From contig NZ_LT635801.1 in assembly GCF_900128495.1 (NCBI RefSeq), positions 3,250,691 to 3,314,690 of the forward strand: a stretch of 64,000 bases of DNA, given 5' to 3'. The DNA is from Bacteroides ilei. GTDB taxonomy: Bacteria > Bacteroidota > Bacteroidia > Bacteroidales > Bacteroidaceae. A program made the position numbers and the translations under genes. Each line of letters opens with the position of its first letter. The stretch's first letter is position 1. This document shows positions 34,670 to 43,904 of this stretch, one piece after another. The notes beneath the pieces were generated by a model. The model saw only the letters and a list, made by a program, of their open reading frames with translations, searched no databases and had not been told where the DNA came from.

Positions 34670-35680
34670 ATGTGGTTGGTTCTTATTGATGATTTTCAAG
34701 AATATTTCTACGTCACGTTGCATCATTTTATAAAGTGGGGAGTCTTTGTAGTTAGTATTTTTATGTATGACAAGTTCTACCGGAACTTGGCTGCGCTGAT
34801 AGCTGGTCAGCTCATTTTGCAGTTGGACGTCATGCAAGGCCAGCTGATGTATTTGCTGCTCCCTTTCTCTCCGTAGGACAGTACATATAGGATTGAGTAG
34901 ACGCAGTATTACATTATCCATGATATGATGTCCTTGGATGAACATATAGGTATTGTCCGGATGTACCCCCAGATTGCGGAACTCCTTTTTCATTTCCTCT
35001 ATTTCAGAGATGGCGTTAGGATGGTGATGTTCCAGATCTTTCAGTTTTCGGCTTACACGTTTGGACATGGCTTCCAGACTCTTTTCCGGATGGTGTGTAC
35101 TTACCTGGTCAAGTTTTACATAAGAGCAGAAATCAAGCAAGGAAAATTCAGACAAAATATGTTTGCGATAGAACCATACCGACCATACAAATAAAGGATA
35201 GGCTATTTGTGAATAAAGTTTCATGAATGCGGGAAAGTCTATGATCATATGATCATTCAATGTGGCAAGTACACATACTTCGTGCAGGCCTTCTGCATAG
35301 CAGTGGTAGTTTTCAATGGCATAAGCATAGGTCTGCAACACATAAGGACTTTCAAGCATGTATCGGGAGGTTTGGGTACGCCCTTGAAGCAGATAGTCGT
35401 AATCACTATCTACGCAGGCGATCATATTTTCTCCAAGCTGGCTTCCCAATTGGTTCATCAGTACAGTCTTTTTTCCCTTGGCAAGTGAGGTTTGAGAAGG
35501 TAGCATAACTTCGAAGTAGCGGGTTTCATCTTCATAGTCAGCCAATAGGGATCTCCAGAAAGATATATCCTCATAACTTTCTACGTATGCCACGATTTTT
35601 CTTCTTGCTCGTTTGGGCTTCAGACTATTGGCCGCCGCTATATAGAGTGACGATAGATTATCAGTCAGTCTTTTTCCCAT
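34652..35680 (-). CDS. DUF4435 protein, TOPRIM-like nuclease candidate (AriB-like)
   Basis: This 342-residue protein has an N-terminal region resembling a TOPRIM fold: KIVAYVESYEDISFW (E34, also E37/D38) and IACVDSDYDYLL (D91, D93, D95), the Glu and DxD metal pattern of OLD-type nucleases. The rest is helical with QTYAYAIENYHCY, common in DUF4435. In the PARIS defence system DUF4435 protein AriB is the toxic effector held by the ATPase AriA. Here the gene follows an AAA ATPase gene by 12 nt, the same pairing. Base composition is that of the surrounding core genes. Confidence 0.82.
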   Translation of the reverse strand: MGKRLTDNLSSLYIAAANSLKPKRARRKIVAYVESYEDISFWRSLLADYEDETRYFEVMLPSQTSLAKGKKTVLMNQLGSQLGENMIACVDSDYDYLLQGRTQTSRYMLESPYVLQTYAYAIENYHCYAEGLHEVCVLATLNDHMIIDFPAFMKLYSQIAYPLFVWSVWFYRKHILSEFSLLDFCSYVKLDQVSTHHPEKSLEAMSKRVSRKLKDLEHHHPNAISEIEEMKKEFRNLGVHPDNTYMFIQGHHIMDNVILRLLNPICTVLRREREQQIHQLALHDVQLQNELTSYQRSQVPVELVIHKNTNYKDSPLYKMMQRDVEIFLKIINKNQPHKKDPR

Positions 35681-35692
35681 AAGAGTTGAGTT

Positions 35693-36517
35693 TTATAAGG
35701 TTATATCACTTACTTCAGTCACTGCATCCAACCATCCGTTCATGATGACGGCAGGTGAATGTGTGGTCAGTATGATCTGTACATTTGGATTCAGGTCTCG
35801 GATGAGGGAAATCATGCGTTGCTGCCATTCTACATGAAGTGATACCTCCGGTTCATCCATAAACAGGGCACAGTGTTGTTTGTCTTGTACCAGGACCGTC
35901 ATCAGAATGACCAATATTTGTTTTTCTCCTGAAGACAGCTGGTATGAAGTCAGTACGTCACCGTCCTGCTCGAATAGAATTTCGTTGCTTTTGCGAATAA
36001 TCTTTTTTTGAGTTTCACTGAAGAGGTCGTCTATCATGTCCTGAAATTGAGTCTTGGGTTTGGAAACCTCTGTAGCTTTTAACTGGTCTTCTGGATTTCC
36101 ACTGGTCAATAATTCGATAATGCGGTTACCTATATTGACCTGGTAATCCAGATAGCGGCGCTGTAGCTGATAAAGCTGCCAGTCAAGTTCTGTCTTTATA
36201 TGCTGATTCCCGACTTTTTCGAGCAGGCTGGCATTGATTAGAGGACGATCAAAACTGCGTATTACGTCGAAATGAATGAAAGTGGCGTCTTCCGGGCTGA
36301 AAACGAATGATACGCCTGGATGGATGCCGTTGGTCAATGGGGCTCCTTCCATTTCATCAAGGGTGCGTATCGTACTGTTCAGGATGGTGGTTTTACCTAT
36401 ACCGTTTACTCCACTCAAGATATTCACATCGGGGCGGAGATTCCAGGCTATGTTTTTTCGTCCTCCCCAAAGGCCTTTGATTTCTATTCTTTTAATGTAG
36501 TCGGCTTGTTTCTTCAT
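35693..36517 (-). CDS. AAA (ABC-type, AAA_15/21) ATPase, AriA-like
   Basis: This 274-residue single-domain ATPase has Walker A GVNGIGKT (about residues 36-43), the ABC signature LSSGEKQ in YQLSSGEKQILVILMTVL, Walker B CALFMDEPEVSLH and the switch His in ILTTHSPAV. No separate nuclease domain is present; that function is presumably supplied by the downstream DUF4435 protein 12 nt away. I take the ATG at 36,517 (MKKQADYIKRIEIKG) because an ABC head starts there; an in-frame ATG at 36,547 adds ten residues. The pair looks like PARIS or a split OLD system. Confidence 0.85.
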   Translation of the reverse strand: MKKQADYIKRIEIKGLWGGRKNIAWNLRPDVNILSGVNGIGKTTILNSTIRTLDEMEGAPLTNGIHPGVSFVFSPEDATFIHFDVIRSFDRPLINASLLEKVGNQHIKTELDWQLYQLQRRYLDYQVNIGNRIIELLTSGNPEDQLKATEVSKPKTQFQDMIDDLFSETQKKIIRKSNEILFEQDGDVLTSYQLSSGEKQILVILMTVLVQDKQHCALFMDEPEVSLHVEWQQRMISLIRDLNPNVQIILTTHSPAVIMNGWLDAVTEVSDITL

Positions 36518-36605
36518 GACTGTAGATATTTGATAGTGCCTTAACAAAAATAGAAAATATAAAGGAATAAATCAATGTTTCATTCTCTCTTTTTTGGAGA
36601 ACTCT

Positions 36606-36613
36606 TACCTTTG
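36606..36613 (+). promoter_or_regulatory. -7 box (TACCTTTG) of EamA-helicase operon
   Basis: TACCTTTG at 36,606-36,613 predicts transcription from about 36,620. That excludes the upstream ATG at 36,575 and leaves 36,623 or 36,635. Confidence 0.65.
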
Positions 36614-36634
36614 TACTGTAAAATGGAAATAAAG

Positions 36635-37564
36635 ATGGATGGTAAAGTTGTTAGGGCTCATGTAGCTTTGATTGCGGCTGCGGCCATGTGGGGATTAATG
36701 TCTCCTATAGGGAAGGCAGCAATGGATGCGGGAATTACAGGTCTGCTGTTGGCAAATATGCGTATGATTGGCGGAGCGGCATGTTTCTGGATAGCGTCTT
36801 TGTTTGCTCCGAAAGAGAAAGTGAATCCCCACGATCTGTTTCTGTTGTTTTTTGCCAGTATGTTGGGTATCGTATGTAATCAAGGTTGTTTTACATTCGG
36901 GTTGTCATTGACTTCTCCAGTCGATGCCTCTATCGTAACGACAACTATGCCTATTGTTACTATGGTTCTGGCGGCATTGTTTCTGAAGGAACCGGTGACT
37001 CCGATGAAGGTTTCGGGTATTTTTCTTGGTTCTATTGGAGCTTTGATGTTGATTTTGAGTAACCGTGGTCCGGTTTCGCAAGGCGGAGGAAGTATGTTGG
37101 GTGATGCGCTTTGTATAACTGCCCAAGTCAGTTTTGCCTGTTATCTGACGATATTCAAGAAACTGATAGCACGTTATAATGTGTTTACGTTGATGAAATG
37201 GATGTTTACGTATGCTGCTATCTGTTTTATTCCTTTTTCATATCATGATTTTGCAGTAACCGATTTTTCTGCCTGTACGGTAACGGTATGGTTGCAAGTG
37301 GGATATGTTGTCTTTTTCGGTACATTTGTAGCTTATATTTGTATGTTGGTGGGGCAGAAGACGCTTCGTCCCACAGTGGTAAGTATGTATAATTACGTTC
37401 AGCCGGTAGTCGGAGCAAGCGCTTCCATTCTTTTGGGGATGGGGCATTTCGGTTGGATCAAGGCTTTGGCGGCAATCTTGATTTTTACCGGGGTTTATGT
37501 AGTGACCCAGAGTAAATCCCGTGCACAGATGTTGGCCGAACGGAATCAAAAAGAACAGGAATGA
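36635..37564 (+). CDS. EamA/DMT-family metabolite exporter
   Basis: This 309-residue protein has ten transmembrane helices arranged as two EamA repeats. Repeat 1 begins HVALIAAAAMWGLMSPIGKAAMDAGI and contains SLTSPVDASIVTTTMPIVTMVLAALFLKEPVT; repeat 2 contains TLRPTVVSMYNYVQPVVGASASILLGMGHFGWIKALAAILIFTGVYVVTQ. Such DMT proteins export amino acids or other small metabolites; the substrate is unknown. The start was placed with the help of the -7 box at 36,606. It overlaps the helicase gene by 4 nt (ATGA). Confidence 0.88.
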   Translation: MDGKVVRAHVALIAAAAMWGLMSPIGKAAMDAGITGLLLANMRMIGGAACFWIASLFAPKEKVNPHDLFLLFFASMLGIVCNQGCFTFGLSLTSPVDASIVTTTMPIVTMVLAALFLKEPVTPMKVSGIFLGSIGALMLILSNRGPVSQGGGSMLGDALCITAQVSFACYLTIFKKLIARYNVFTLMKWMFTYAAICFIPFSYHDFAVTDFSACTVTVWLQVGYVVFFGTFVAYICMLVGQKTLRPTVVSMYNYVQPVVGASASILLGMGHFGWIKALAAILIFTGVYVVTQSKSRAQMLAERNQKEQE

Positions 37565-39456
37565 AAGATAATTTAAATATACAGTCTCCTATATTGTATC
37601 TCCAGCATCAATATGATTTGTTGAAGATGGAATATGAATATGAAAAGGATCAGTTTAGACAACAGACTGAACTGATGGGAGTTGGACGTAAGATTAAGAG
37701 GGGTATCTGTTGGTATCCGTTGGATTTGGGACGCAGTTATTATAATGCCTTGAACCAGTTGGTCATTGAAGTCAGGCAGCGGGAAGATAAGGATATTGAG
37801 CATCAGTTCGAATACGGGCGTCCCGTCTGCTTCTTCACTCAGGATATGTCAGGTAAGTTGAAAAACCTGAATTTTGTAGCTTTTGTCAGTTATGTGGATA
37901 ACGGTTGTATGGTGGTTGTGTTGCCTGATGCCGGTGCTTTGCTGGCTTTGCAGAGTAAAGAAGGAATGTTAGGTGTGCAGCTTTATTTCGATGAAACAAG
38001 CTATAGGCTGATGTTTGATGCATTGGGGAAAGTTATTCATGCGAAGAATAACAGGCTGGCCGAATTGCGCGATATTTTTCATGGAACATTGCCGGTTTCG
38101 ACTTTCTCTTTTCAGCCGGTCCGTTTTCCTTGGCTGAACGCTACTCAGGAGGAGGCTGTGAATAAAGTTCTACATGCAAAGGATGTGGCGATTGTGCACG
38201 GACCTCCAGGAACCGGAAAGACTACGACTTTAGTGGAAGCCATTTATGAAACCCTGCATCGTGAGAATCAGGTACTGGTCTGTGCGCAAAGTAACATGGC
38301 CGTCGATTGGATCAGCGAAAAACTTGTTGACAGAGGGGTAAGTGTGCTTCGTATCGGAAATCCGAGCAGGGTAAACGATAAAATGCTTTCGTTTACGTAC
38401 GAACGTCGTTTTGAATCTCATCCCGATTATCCGCAGTTATGGAGTATCCGGAAGGCAGTCCGGGAGTTGTATCAGAGAATGAGAAAATCTTCCGACCGGG
38501 ATTCTATCCGTACGAAAATCAATTCATTGAAAGATCGTGCTACTGAACTGGAAATCCGGATTAATGATGCTTTGTTCAGCGAAGCCCGTGTAATATCCTG
38601 TACATTGGTCGGTAGTGCCAACCGCTTGCTGGAAGGGCAGAAGTTCGGTACCCTGTTTATTGATGAAGCGGCCCAGGCTTTGGAGGCGGCATGCTGGATA
38701 CCTGTGAGAAAGGCCGATCGGGTAATTCTGGCAGGTGATCATTGCCAGCTTCCCCCTACGGTCAAGAATCCTCAGGCATTGCGTGAAGGTCTTGGAGATA
38801 CGTTGATGCAGTCTATTGTGAAGAATAAGCCGGAGACGGTTTCATTGCTGGCTGTACAATACCGTATGAATGATGAAATTATGCATTTTTCCTCCGAATG
38901 GTTTTATCATGGACTGTTACGGTCGGCACCTGAAGTCAGATATCGTAGTATTCTTGATTTCGATACACCGATAGAGTGGATTAATACCGAAGGAATGGAT
39001 TGTAATGAGGAGTTTGTGGGTGAAAATTACGGACGGATCAATAAGGCGGAAGCAGAACTGTCAATCAGCCAACTAAAGGCATATATTACAAAGATCGGTC
39101 GAGAGCGTTTTCTGGATGAACGTATCGATGTCGGGTTGATATCACCTTATAAGGCACAGGTACAATATTTACGCCAGCTGCTTCGAAAGGACAGTTTCTT
39201 TAAACCTTATCGACCGGCAATCACCATCAATACGGTAGACGGTTTTCAGGGACAGGAGCGTGACATTATTCTGATCAGTCTGGTACGTGCCAACGAAGAG
39301 GGGCAGATTGGATTTCTGAATGATTTGCGCCGGATGAATGTGGCCATGACCCGTGCCCGTATGAAACTGATCATATTGGGGGATGCTTCCACATTGACCA
39401 GACATCTCTTTTACAGAAAATTATATGCGTATATTACAGGACTTAAGGATAGCTGA
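37561..39456 (+). CDS. Superfamily 1 (Upf1/IGHMBP2-like) DNA/RNA helicase
   Basis: This 631-residue helicase has an N-terminal about 190-residue beta-barrel/stalk region, then motif I GPPGTGKTTT (about residues 214-223), motif Ia QSNMAVDWI, motif II DEAAQALE (about 368), motif III LAGDHCQLPPT, motif IV region QYRMNDEIMHFSSEWFY, motif V TVDGFQGQERDIILISLVRAN and motif VI NVAMTRARMKLIILGD. This motif set is that of Upf1-like SF1B helicases. It is translationally coupled to the EamA gene. The nucleic-acid substrate in bacteria is not known. Confidence 0.92.
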   Translation: MKDNLNIQSPILYLQHQYDLLKMEYEYEKDQFRQQTELMGVGRKIKRGICWYPLDLGRSYYNALNQLVIEVRQREDKDIEHQFEYGRPVCFFTQDMSGKLKNLNFVAFVSYVDNGCMVVVLPDAGALLALQSKEGMLGVQLYFDETSYRLMFDALGKVIHAKNNRLAELRDIFHGTLPVSTFSFQPVRFPWLNATQEEAVNKVLHAKDVAIVHGPPGTGKTTTLVEAIYETLHRENQVLVCAQSNMAVDWISEKLVDRGVSVLRIGNPSRVNDKMLSFTYERRFESHPDYPQLWSIRKAVRELYQRMRKSSDRDSIRTKINSLKDRATELEIRINDALFSEARVISCTLVGSANRLLEGQKFGTLFIDEAAQALEAACWIPVRKADRVILAGDHCQLPPTVKNPQALREGLGDTLMQSIVKNKPETVSLLAVQYRMNDEIMHFSSEWFYHGLLRSAPEVRYRSILDFDTPIEWINTEGMDCNEEFVGENYGRINKAEAELSISQLKAYITKIGRERFLDERIDVGLISPYKAQVQYLRQLLRKDSFFKPYRPAITINTVDGFQGQERDIILISLVRANEEGQIGFLNDLRRMNVAMTRARMKLIILGDASTLTRHLFYRKLYAYITGLKDS

Positions 39457-39509
39457 CAATGTGATTGCATCGTTAAGGGAAATATCTTGATGTTATGAGT
39501 CATGGAATG

Positions 39510-39540
39510 TTTGCATATCAAAGGTAAATGCTTATCTTTG
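39510..39540 (+). promoter_or_regulatory. Promoter of AspT/YidE-type transporter gene
   Basis: TTTG (39,510-39,513), 19 nt, then TATCTTTG (39,533-39,540); the ATG follows 35 nt downstream. Full match to the Bacteroides consensus. Confidence 0.75.
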
Positions 39541-39575
39541 TTTCCATAATAGTTGAAATCTTATAGACTGATTTT

Positions 39576-41174
39576 ATGTTCATCGACTTACTGCAATCAT
39601 CTTATTTTTCTGTATTCTTGATTGTAGCGCTCGGCTTTATGCTGGGGCGCATAAAAGTAGCCGGATTGTCGCTCGATGTCTCTGCTGTAATTTTTATAGC
39701 ATTGGCTTTCGGGCATTGGGGCGTTTCCATTCCGAAGGAACTGGGGAATTTCGGACTGGTCCTTTTTATCTTTACTATTGGAATTCAGGCCGGACCTGGC
39801 TTTTTTCATTCTTTCCGGAGCAAGGGAAAGACATTGATCTTGATAACCTTATTAATTGTGGCTTCTGCGTGTCTGACGGGTGTCGGTTTGAAATATCTTT
39901 TCGATATTGATACTCCTAGTCTTGTGGGATTGATAGCCGGGGCCTTGACCAGTACACCAGGATTGGCTGTCGCTATCGACAGTACCCAGTCGCCGTTGGC
40001 TTCCATTGCTTATGGCATCGCCTATCCGTTCGGAGTCATTGGAGTGATTCTGTTTGTCAAACTGTTACCCAAGGTCTTGGGAGTTGATGTGGAACGGGAA
40101 GCCCGTATGCTTGAGGCTGAACGACGTAACCAGTTCCCGGTTCTGGATACATGTCTGTTTCGGGTTACCAATCCCATCGTATTCGGACGTACATTGCAGC
40201 AGTTGAATATCCGGGTGATGACGGGAGCTGTCATATCCCGAATCAAACGTGGGGACAAGATTTTGATACCGAAGGCTGATATTGTTCTTGAAAAGGATGA
40301 TTATATCCAAGGGGTAGGGAGTCAGGAGTCTCTGAATAATCTGGCTTTGATGCTGGGAGTCCGTGAAGAAGGTGAACTTCCTTTAAGTAACATGCAGGCG
40401 ATAGAATCTTTACTACTGACAAAAAAGGACATGGTGGGTAAGCAGTTATTTGATCTGAATCTCCAACATAATTTCGGCTGTACCGTAACACGGGTCCGTC
40501 GGAGTGGTATCGATTTGTCTCCGTCCCCTGAGCTGGAGTTGAAATTCGGAGATAAACTGATGGTTGTCGGCGAGAAGGAAGGGGTTCAGGCTGTAGCCCG
40601 TTTGTTGGGGAATGATGCCAAAAAGCTTTCGGATACCGATTTCTTCCCTATTGCCATGGGTATCGTTTTAGGTGTTCTGTTCGGAAAGCTGAGTATCTCG
40701 TTCGGTGGAGGAATGTCTTTCTCACCGGGGTTGACAGGAGGTATTCTGATGATGGCTTTATTCCTGAGTGCAGTAGGTAAGACCGGACCTGTTATATGGT
40801 CTATGTCGGGGCCGGCCAATCAGTTGCTCCGTCAGTTGGGACTTTTGCTCTTCCTGGCCGAGGTCGGGACGTCAGCAGGAAAGACCCTGGTTTCGACCTT
40901 TCAGGAAAGCGGTTTTCTGATGTTCGGTGTCGGAGCCGCCATTACATTGGTTCCGATGCTGTTGGCCGCGCTTGTCGGCAGGTTGGTCTTTAAGATAAGT
41001 CTGTTGGATTTGTTGGGAACAATAACTGGGGGAATGACCAGTACCCCGGGACTGGCTGCGGCCGATTCGATGGTCGACAGCAATATTCCGGGCGTCGCTT
41101 ATGCAACCGTGTATCCTATAGCCATGGTCTTTCTGATATTGTTTATCCAATTGATAGCGGCGTTGGTTGTTTAG
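39576..41174 (+). CDS. AspT/YidE-family transporter with two TrkA-C domains
   Basis: This 532-residue inner-membrane protein has two hydrophobic halves (about residues 1-170 and 360-532) that flank a cytosolic part with two TrkA-C (RCK_C) domains (about 195-275 and 280-355: VISRIKRGDKILIPKADIVLEKDDYIQGVG... GDKLMVVGEKEGVQAVARLLG). Both halves contain the family repeat GGxTSTPGLAAA: ALTSTPGLAVAID and GGMTSTPGLAAADS. AspT exchanges aspartate and alanine; YidE-like members have unknown substrates. No substrate can be assigned here. Confidence 0.88.
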   Translation: MFIDLLQSSYFSVFLIVALGFMLGRIKVAGLSLDVSAVIFIALAFGHWGVSIPKELGNFGLVLFIFTIGIQAGPGFFHSFRSKGKTLILITLLIVASACLTGVGLKYLFDIDTPSLVGLIAGALTSTPGLAVAIDSTQSPLASIAYGIAYPFGVIGVILFVKLLPKVLGVDVEREARMLEAERRNQFPVLDTCLFRVTNPIVFGRTLQQLNIRVMTGAVISRIKRGDKILIPKADIVLEKDDYIQGVGSQESLNNLALMLGVREEGELPLSNMQAIESLLLTKKDMVGKQLFDLNLQHNFGCTVTRVRRSGIDLSPSPELELKFGDKLMVVGEKEGVQAVARLLGNDAKKLSDTDFFPIAMGIVLGVLFGKLSISFGGGMSFSPGLTGGILMMALFLSAVGKTGPVIWSMSGPANQLLRQLGLLLFLAEVGTSAGKTLVSTFQESGFLMFGVGAAITLVPMLLAALVGRLVFKISLLDLLGTITGGMTSTPGLAAADSMVDSNIPGVAYATVYPIAMVFLILFIQLIAALVV

Positions 41175-41225
41175 GAGGTATGTTCCGTATGTAAAGCAGA
41201 ATTAAAAAATCAATATTATTGTCCG

Positions 41226-41660
41226 ATGAAAAAAATAATTGAAGAATTCAGAAAATTTGCCGTACGTGGAAATGTCATTGATATGGCAATAGGTGTCATT
41301 ATCGGTGGAGCTTTTGGAAAAATTGTATCTTCGTTGGTTGGGGATATCATTATGCCGGCAGTCGGTATTTTGGTTGGTGGTGTGAGCTTTTCTGATCTGA
41401 AGATTGTTCTTAAGCATGCTGTAATGGATGGTTCGACGATTGTCAGTCCGGAAGTTTCCATCAATTACGGTAATTTTATTCAGATGGTCTTTGATTTTCT
41501 GATTATTGCAGTTGCCGTATTTATGCTGGTAAAGGGTATCAATGCATTGAACCGTAAGAAAGAAGCCAAAAAGGCGGAAACTCCTGCTGCTCCATCGGCT
41601 GAAATACAGCTGTTGACAGAAATCCGTGATCTGTTAAAGGAGCAGAACAGAAAGGAATGA
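41226..41660 (+). CDS. mscL: Large-conductance mechanosensitive channel MscL
   Basis: This 144-residue pentameric channel opens under membrane tension to release solutes on osmotic downshock. The family core is [44 protein letters not shown] (TM1) and [25 protein letters not shown] (TM2), with a basic C-terminal helix containing [12 protein letters not shown]. It ends 3 nt before the convergent rhaR stop, with no room for a separate terminator. Confidence 0.96.
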   Translation: MKKIIEEFRKFAVRGNVIDMAIGVIIGGAFGKIVSSLVGDIIMPAVGILVGGVSFSDLKIVLKHAVMDGSTIVSPEVSINYGNFIQMVFDFLIIAVAVFMLVKGINALNRKKEAKKAETPAAPSAEIQLLTEIRDLLKEQNRKE

Positions 41661-41662
41661 GC

Positions 41663-42568
41663 CTATTTCCCTGATTTTTTCCCGGCCGACCGGTACTCGG
41701 AAGGGGTTAGCCGGGTATTTTTTTTGAACAGGTTTGAAAAATGTTCAGTCGATGTATATCCTAGCATGAAGCATATCTCTTTGACTGAATGTGGAGTCTC
41801 TATCAGTAATTGCTTGGCTTTTCTGAGTTTCAGTTCCTGAAAATATTTGGCTGGGGCATATCCGGTATAGTCTTTGAACATTTTCCGGAACCATGAATAG
41901 CTGAGGTTCAGTTTCTGTGCAAGTTCTTCGGGATCGATTTCCTTATATACATTTTCATTCATGATAATTTTAGCCTGTTCTATTTTTTCGGCTACATTGT
42001 CTTTTTCAAAGGCCTTGTTTTTTGATATGGAAAGAATCATACCGATGATATGCATCAGAATTCCGGATAGATATTGTTGGGAAGCGGGTTTTTCTTCTTC
42101 AGCAATGTCGAGAGCCCTGGTGAATAAAGATACCAGTTCCTCATTCAAACCTACTTCCAGAACTTGGTTATCCTTATTTAGAAATGAGTTCTTGATAAGT
42201 TGGTCGATGAAAAAACCTTCAAATCCGATGTAATATTCGTTCCATCCTGTAGTAGTGTCCGGACTATATGTATGCCATTGTCCAGGGAACAGGATGATTA
42301 TATTCCCTTTTTTGACCGGACGTTCGGGAGTATCTTCCGATTCGAATGTACCTTTTCCTTTTGAAATGTAGAGTAATTGATATTCGGGCAGGACGCGACC
42401 TTTATGGAAATTGAAAAAATAGCCCGAAGGATGGTCTTTTATGGGATAAGGGGAATTAGGGCGGATAGCTTGTACGCCCACTGTATTGACACATAGCCCG
42501 AAACGGCGGTCCCGGTCATTGACTATCAGGTATTTGAATTCTACTCCTAAATCGTTGTATGATGTCAT
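41663..42568 (-). CDS. rhaR: AraC-family regulator of rhamnose operon (RhaR)
   Basis: This 301-residue protein has an N-terminal cupin-like sensing domain (about residues 35-135: GYFFNFHKGRVLPEYQLLYISKGKGTFES...IILFPGQWHTYSPD) and a C-terminal double helix-turn-helix (about 200-295: LAQKLNLSYSWFRKMFKDYTGYAPAKYF and VKEICFMLGYTSTEHFSNLFKKNTRLTPSEYR). It lies directly after the rhaKIPAO-type operon, as RhaR does in B. thetaiotaomicron, where it activates that operon in response to rhamnose. A terminator separates it from the enzyme genes, so it should have its own promoter. Confidence 0.88.
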   Translation of the reverse strand: MTSYNDLGVEFKYLIVNDRDRRFGLCVNTVGVQAIRPNSPYPIKDHPSGYFFNFHKGRVLPEYQLLYISKGKGTFESEDTPERPVKKGNIIILFPGQWHTYSPDTTTGWNEYYIGFEGFFIDQLIKNSFLNKDNQVLEVGLNEELVSLFTRALDIAEEEKPASQQYLSGILMHIIGMILSISKNKAFEKDNVAEKIEQAKIIMNENVYKEIDPEELAQKLNLSYSWFRKMFKDYTGYAPAKYFQELKLRKAKQLLIETPHSVKEICFMLGYTSTEHFSNLFKKNTRLTPSEYRSAGKKSGK

Positions 42569-42674
42569 ATACTCTAATTCCCTTATTGTATAAATACAAA
42601 AATAGGAAATATTTTGGGATCTGACATGCTTTTGTCTGATTTATTGTGTTTTGGCGATAATATCCGGAAAGAAG

Positions 42675-42703
42675 AAAGCCGACGAAATTGTGTCGCCGGC
42701 CTT
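42675..42703 (-). terminator. Terminator of rhamnose operon
   Basis: An 11-bp stem with two G-U pairs on the minus strand (42675-42685 with 42693-42703), followed by a T-rich stretch. Confidence 0.65.
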
Positions 42704-42731
42704 CCTATATAGAAAGTTGTTAGGGGACTTG

Positions 42732-43886
42732 TCAGAAAGCCTTGTGGTATAAGGCTTCAATCTCTTCGACAGATGTCGGGCGTGGATTACCTCCGGTGCA
42801 GACATCGTTGAAAGCATCAATAGCCAATTGATGCAGGTCTTCTTCCTTTACGCCGATTTCATGCAGTTTTTGTGGAATATTGATGCTGACAGACAATTGG
42901 CGTACAGCTTCTACAGCAGCTTTGACACCTTCTTCCTGCGTCATTCCTTCCGTATTGACACCCATTGCCTTGGCTATATTGATATATTTGGGAGCAGCCG
43001 GTGATTCGGCATTGTATTCCATTACATATGGCAGGAGCAGAGCATTGGCAACACCGTGAGGAGTATCATAGTGTGCTCCCAATGGATGTGCCATAGAGTG
43101 GACTATTCCCAGACCTACGTTGCTGAATCCCATACCGGCAATGTATTGCGCCTGTGACATAGCTTCACGGGCTTCGGTATCATTACCGTTGTCTACTGCC
43201 TTTTTCAGGTTTTGGGCAATCATTTCAATAGCCTGCAATTCGAACATATCCGACATCGTCCAGGCTCCTGGAGTAATATAGCTTTCAATGGCATGGGTCA
43301 GGGCATCCATACCGGTTGCTGCTGTCAGTCCTTTTGGCATTGAATACATCAGTTCCGGGTCGATGATAGCCACAGTCGGGATATCATTCGGATCCACGCA
43401 TACCATTTTTTTTGTTGCCTCTTCATCAATGATGACGTAGTTGATTGTCACTTCAGCACCGGTACCGGCTGTAGTAGGCAATGCGAAAGTAGGAACGGCT
43501 TTATGACGGGTATCTGCAACTCCTTCCAGTGAACGTACATCTGCAAATTCAGGATTGTTTACTACGATACCGATTCCTTTGGCTGTATCAATGGAAGAAC
43601 CTCCACCCAAGGCTACGATGAAATCGGCTCCGGATGCTTTATATGCATTGACGCCGTTCTGTACATTGGCAATCGTCGGATTTGCTTTGACGTCGCTGTA
43701 AATTTCGTAAGGTATGCCGTTCTTTTCGAACACTTCAATTATTTTGTCCGCTACATGAAAGCGGATAAGATCTTTGTCTGTAACAAAGAAAGCTTTCTTG
43801 AAACCTCTACGTTTAGCTTCTACCGCAATGTTTTCACGGCTACCTGCTCCGAAATAGGAGGTTTCGTTCAATATCATTCTATGCAT
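42732..43886 (-). CDS. fucO: Lactaldehyde reductase (RhaO/FucO, iron alcohol dehydrogenase)
   Basis: It reduces L-lactaldehyde from the aldolase step to L-1,2-propanediol with NADH. The 384-residue type III alcohol dehydrogenase shows GGGSSIDTAKGIG (NAD-binding), TTAGTGAEVT, and metal ligands in GMDALTHAIESYI, GIVHSMAHPLGAHYDTPHG. It is the last gene of the operon, 18 nt after the aldolase gene. The corresponding B. thetaiotaomicron gene is rhaO. Recycling NADH this way fits fermentative growth on rhamnose. Confidence 0.94.
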   Translation of the reverse strand: MHRMILNETSYFGAGSRENIAVEAKRRGFKKAFFVTDKDLIRFHVADKIIEVFEKNGIPYEIYSDVKANPTIANVQNGVNAYKASGADFIVALGGGSSIDTAKGIGIVVNNPEFADVRSLEGVADTRHKAVPTFALPTTAGTGAEVTINYVIIDEEATKKMVCVDPNDIPTVAIIDPELMYSMPKGLTAATGMDALTHAIESYITPGAWTMSDMFELQAIEMIAQNLKKAVDNGNDTEAREAMSQAQYIAGMGFSNVGLGIVHSMAHPLGAHYDTPHGVANALLLPYVMEYNAESPAAPKYINIAKAMGVNTEGMTQEEGVKAAVEAVRQLSVSINIPQKLHEIGVKEEDLHQLAIDAFNDVCTGGNPRPTSVEEIEALYHKAF

Positions 43887-43904
43887 AATTCTTGTTTTAT
43901 ATGG

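Noticed and set aside
36575..36634. Longer N-terminus for the EamA exporter
   Set aside because: The -7 box at 36,606 lies inside the extension, and exporter sequences begin at about MDGK/HVAL.
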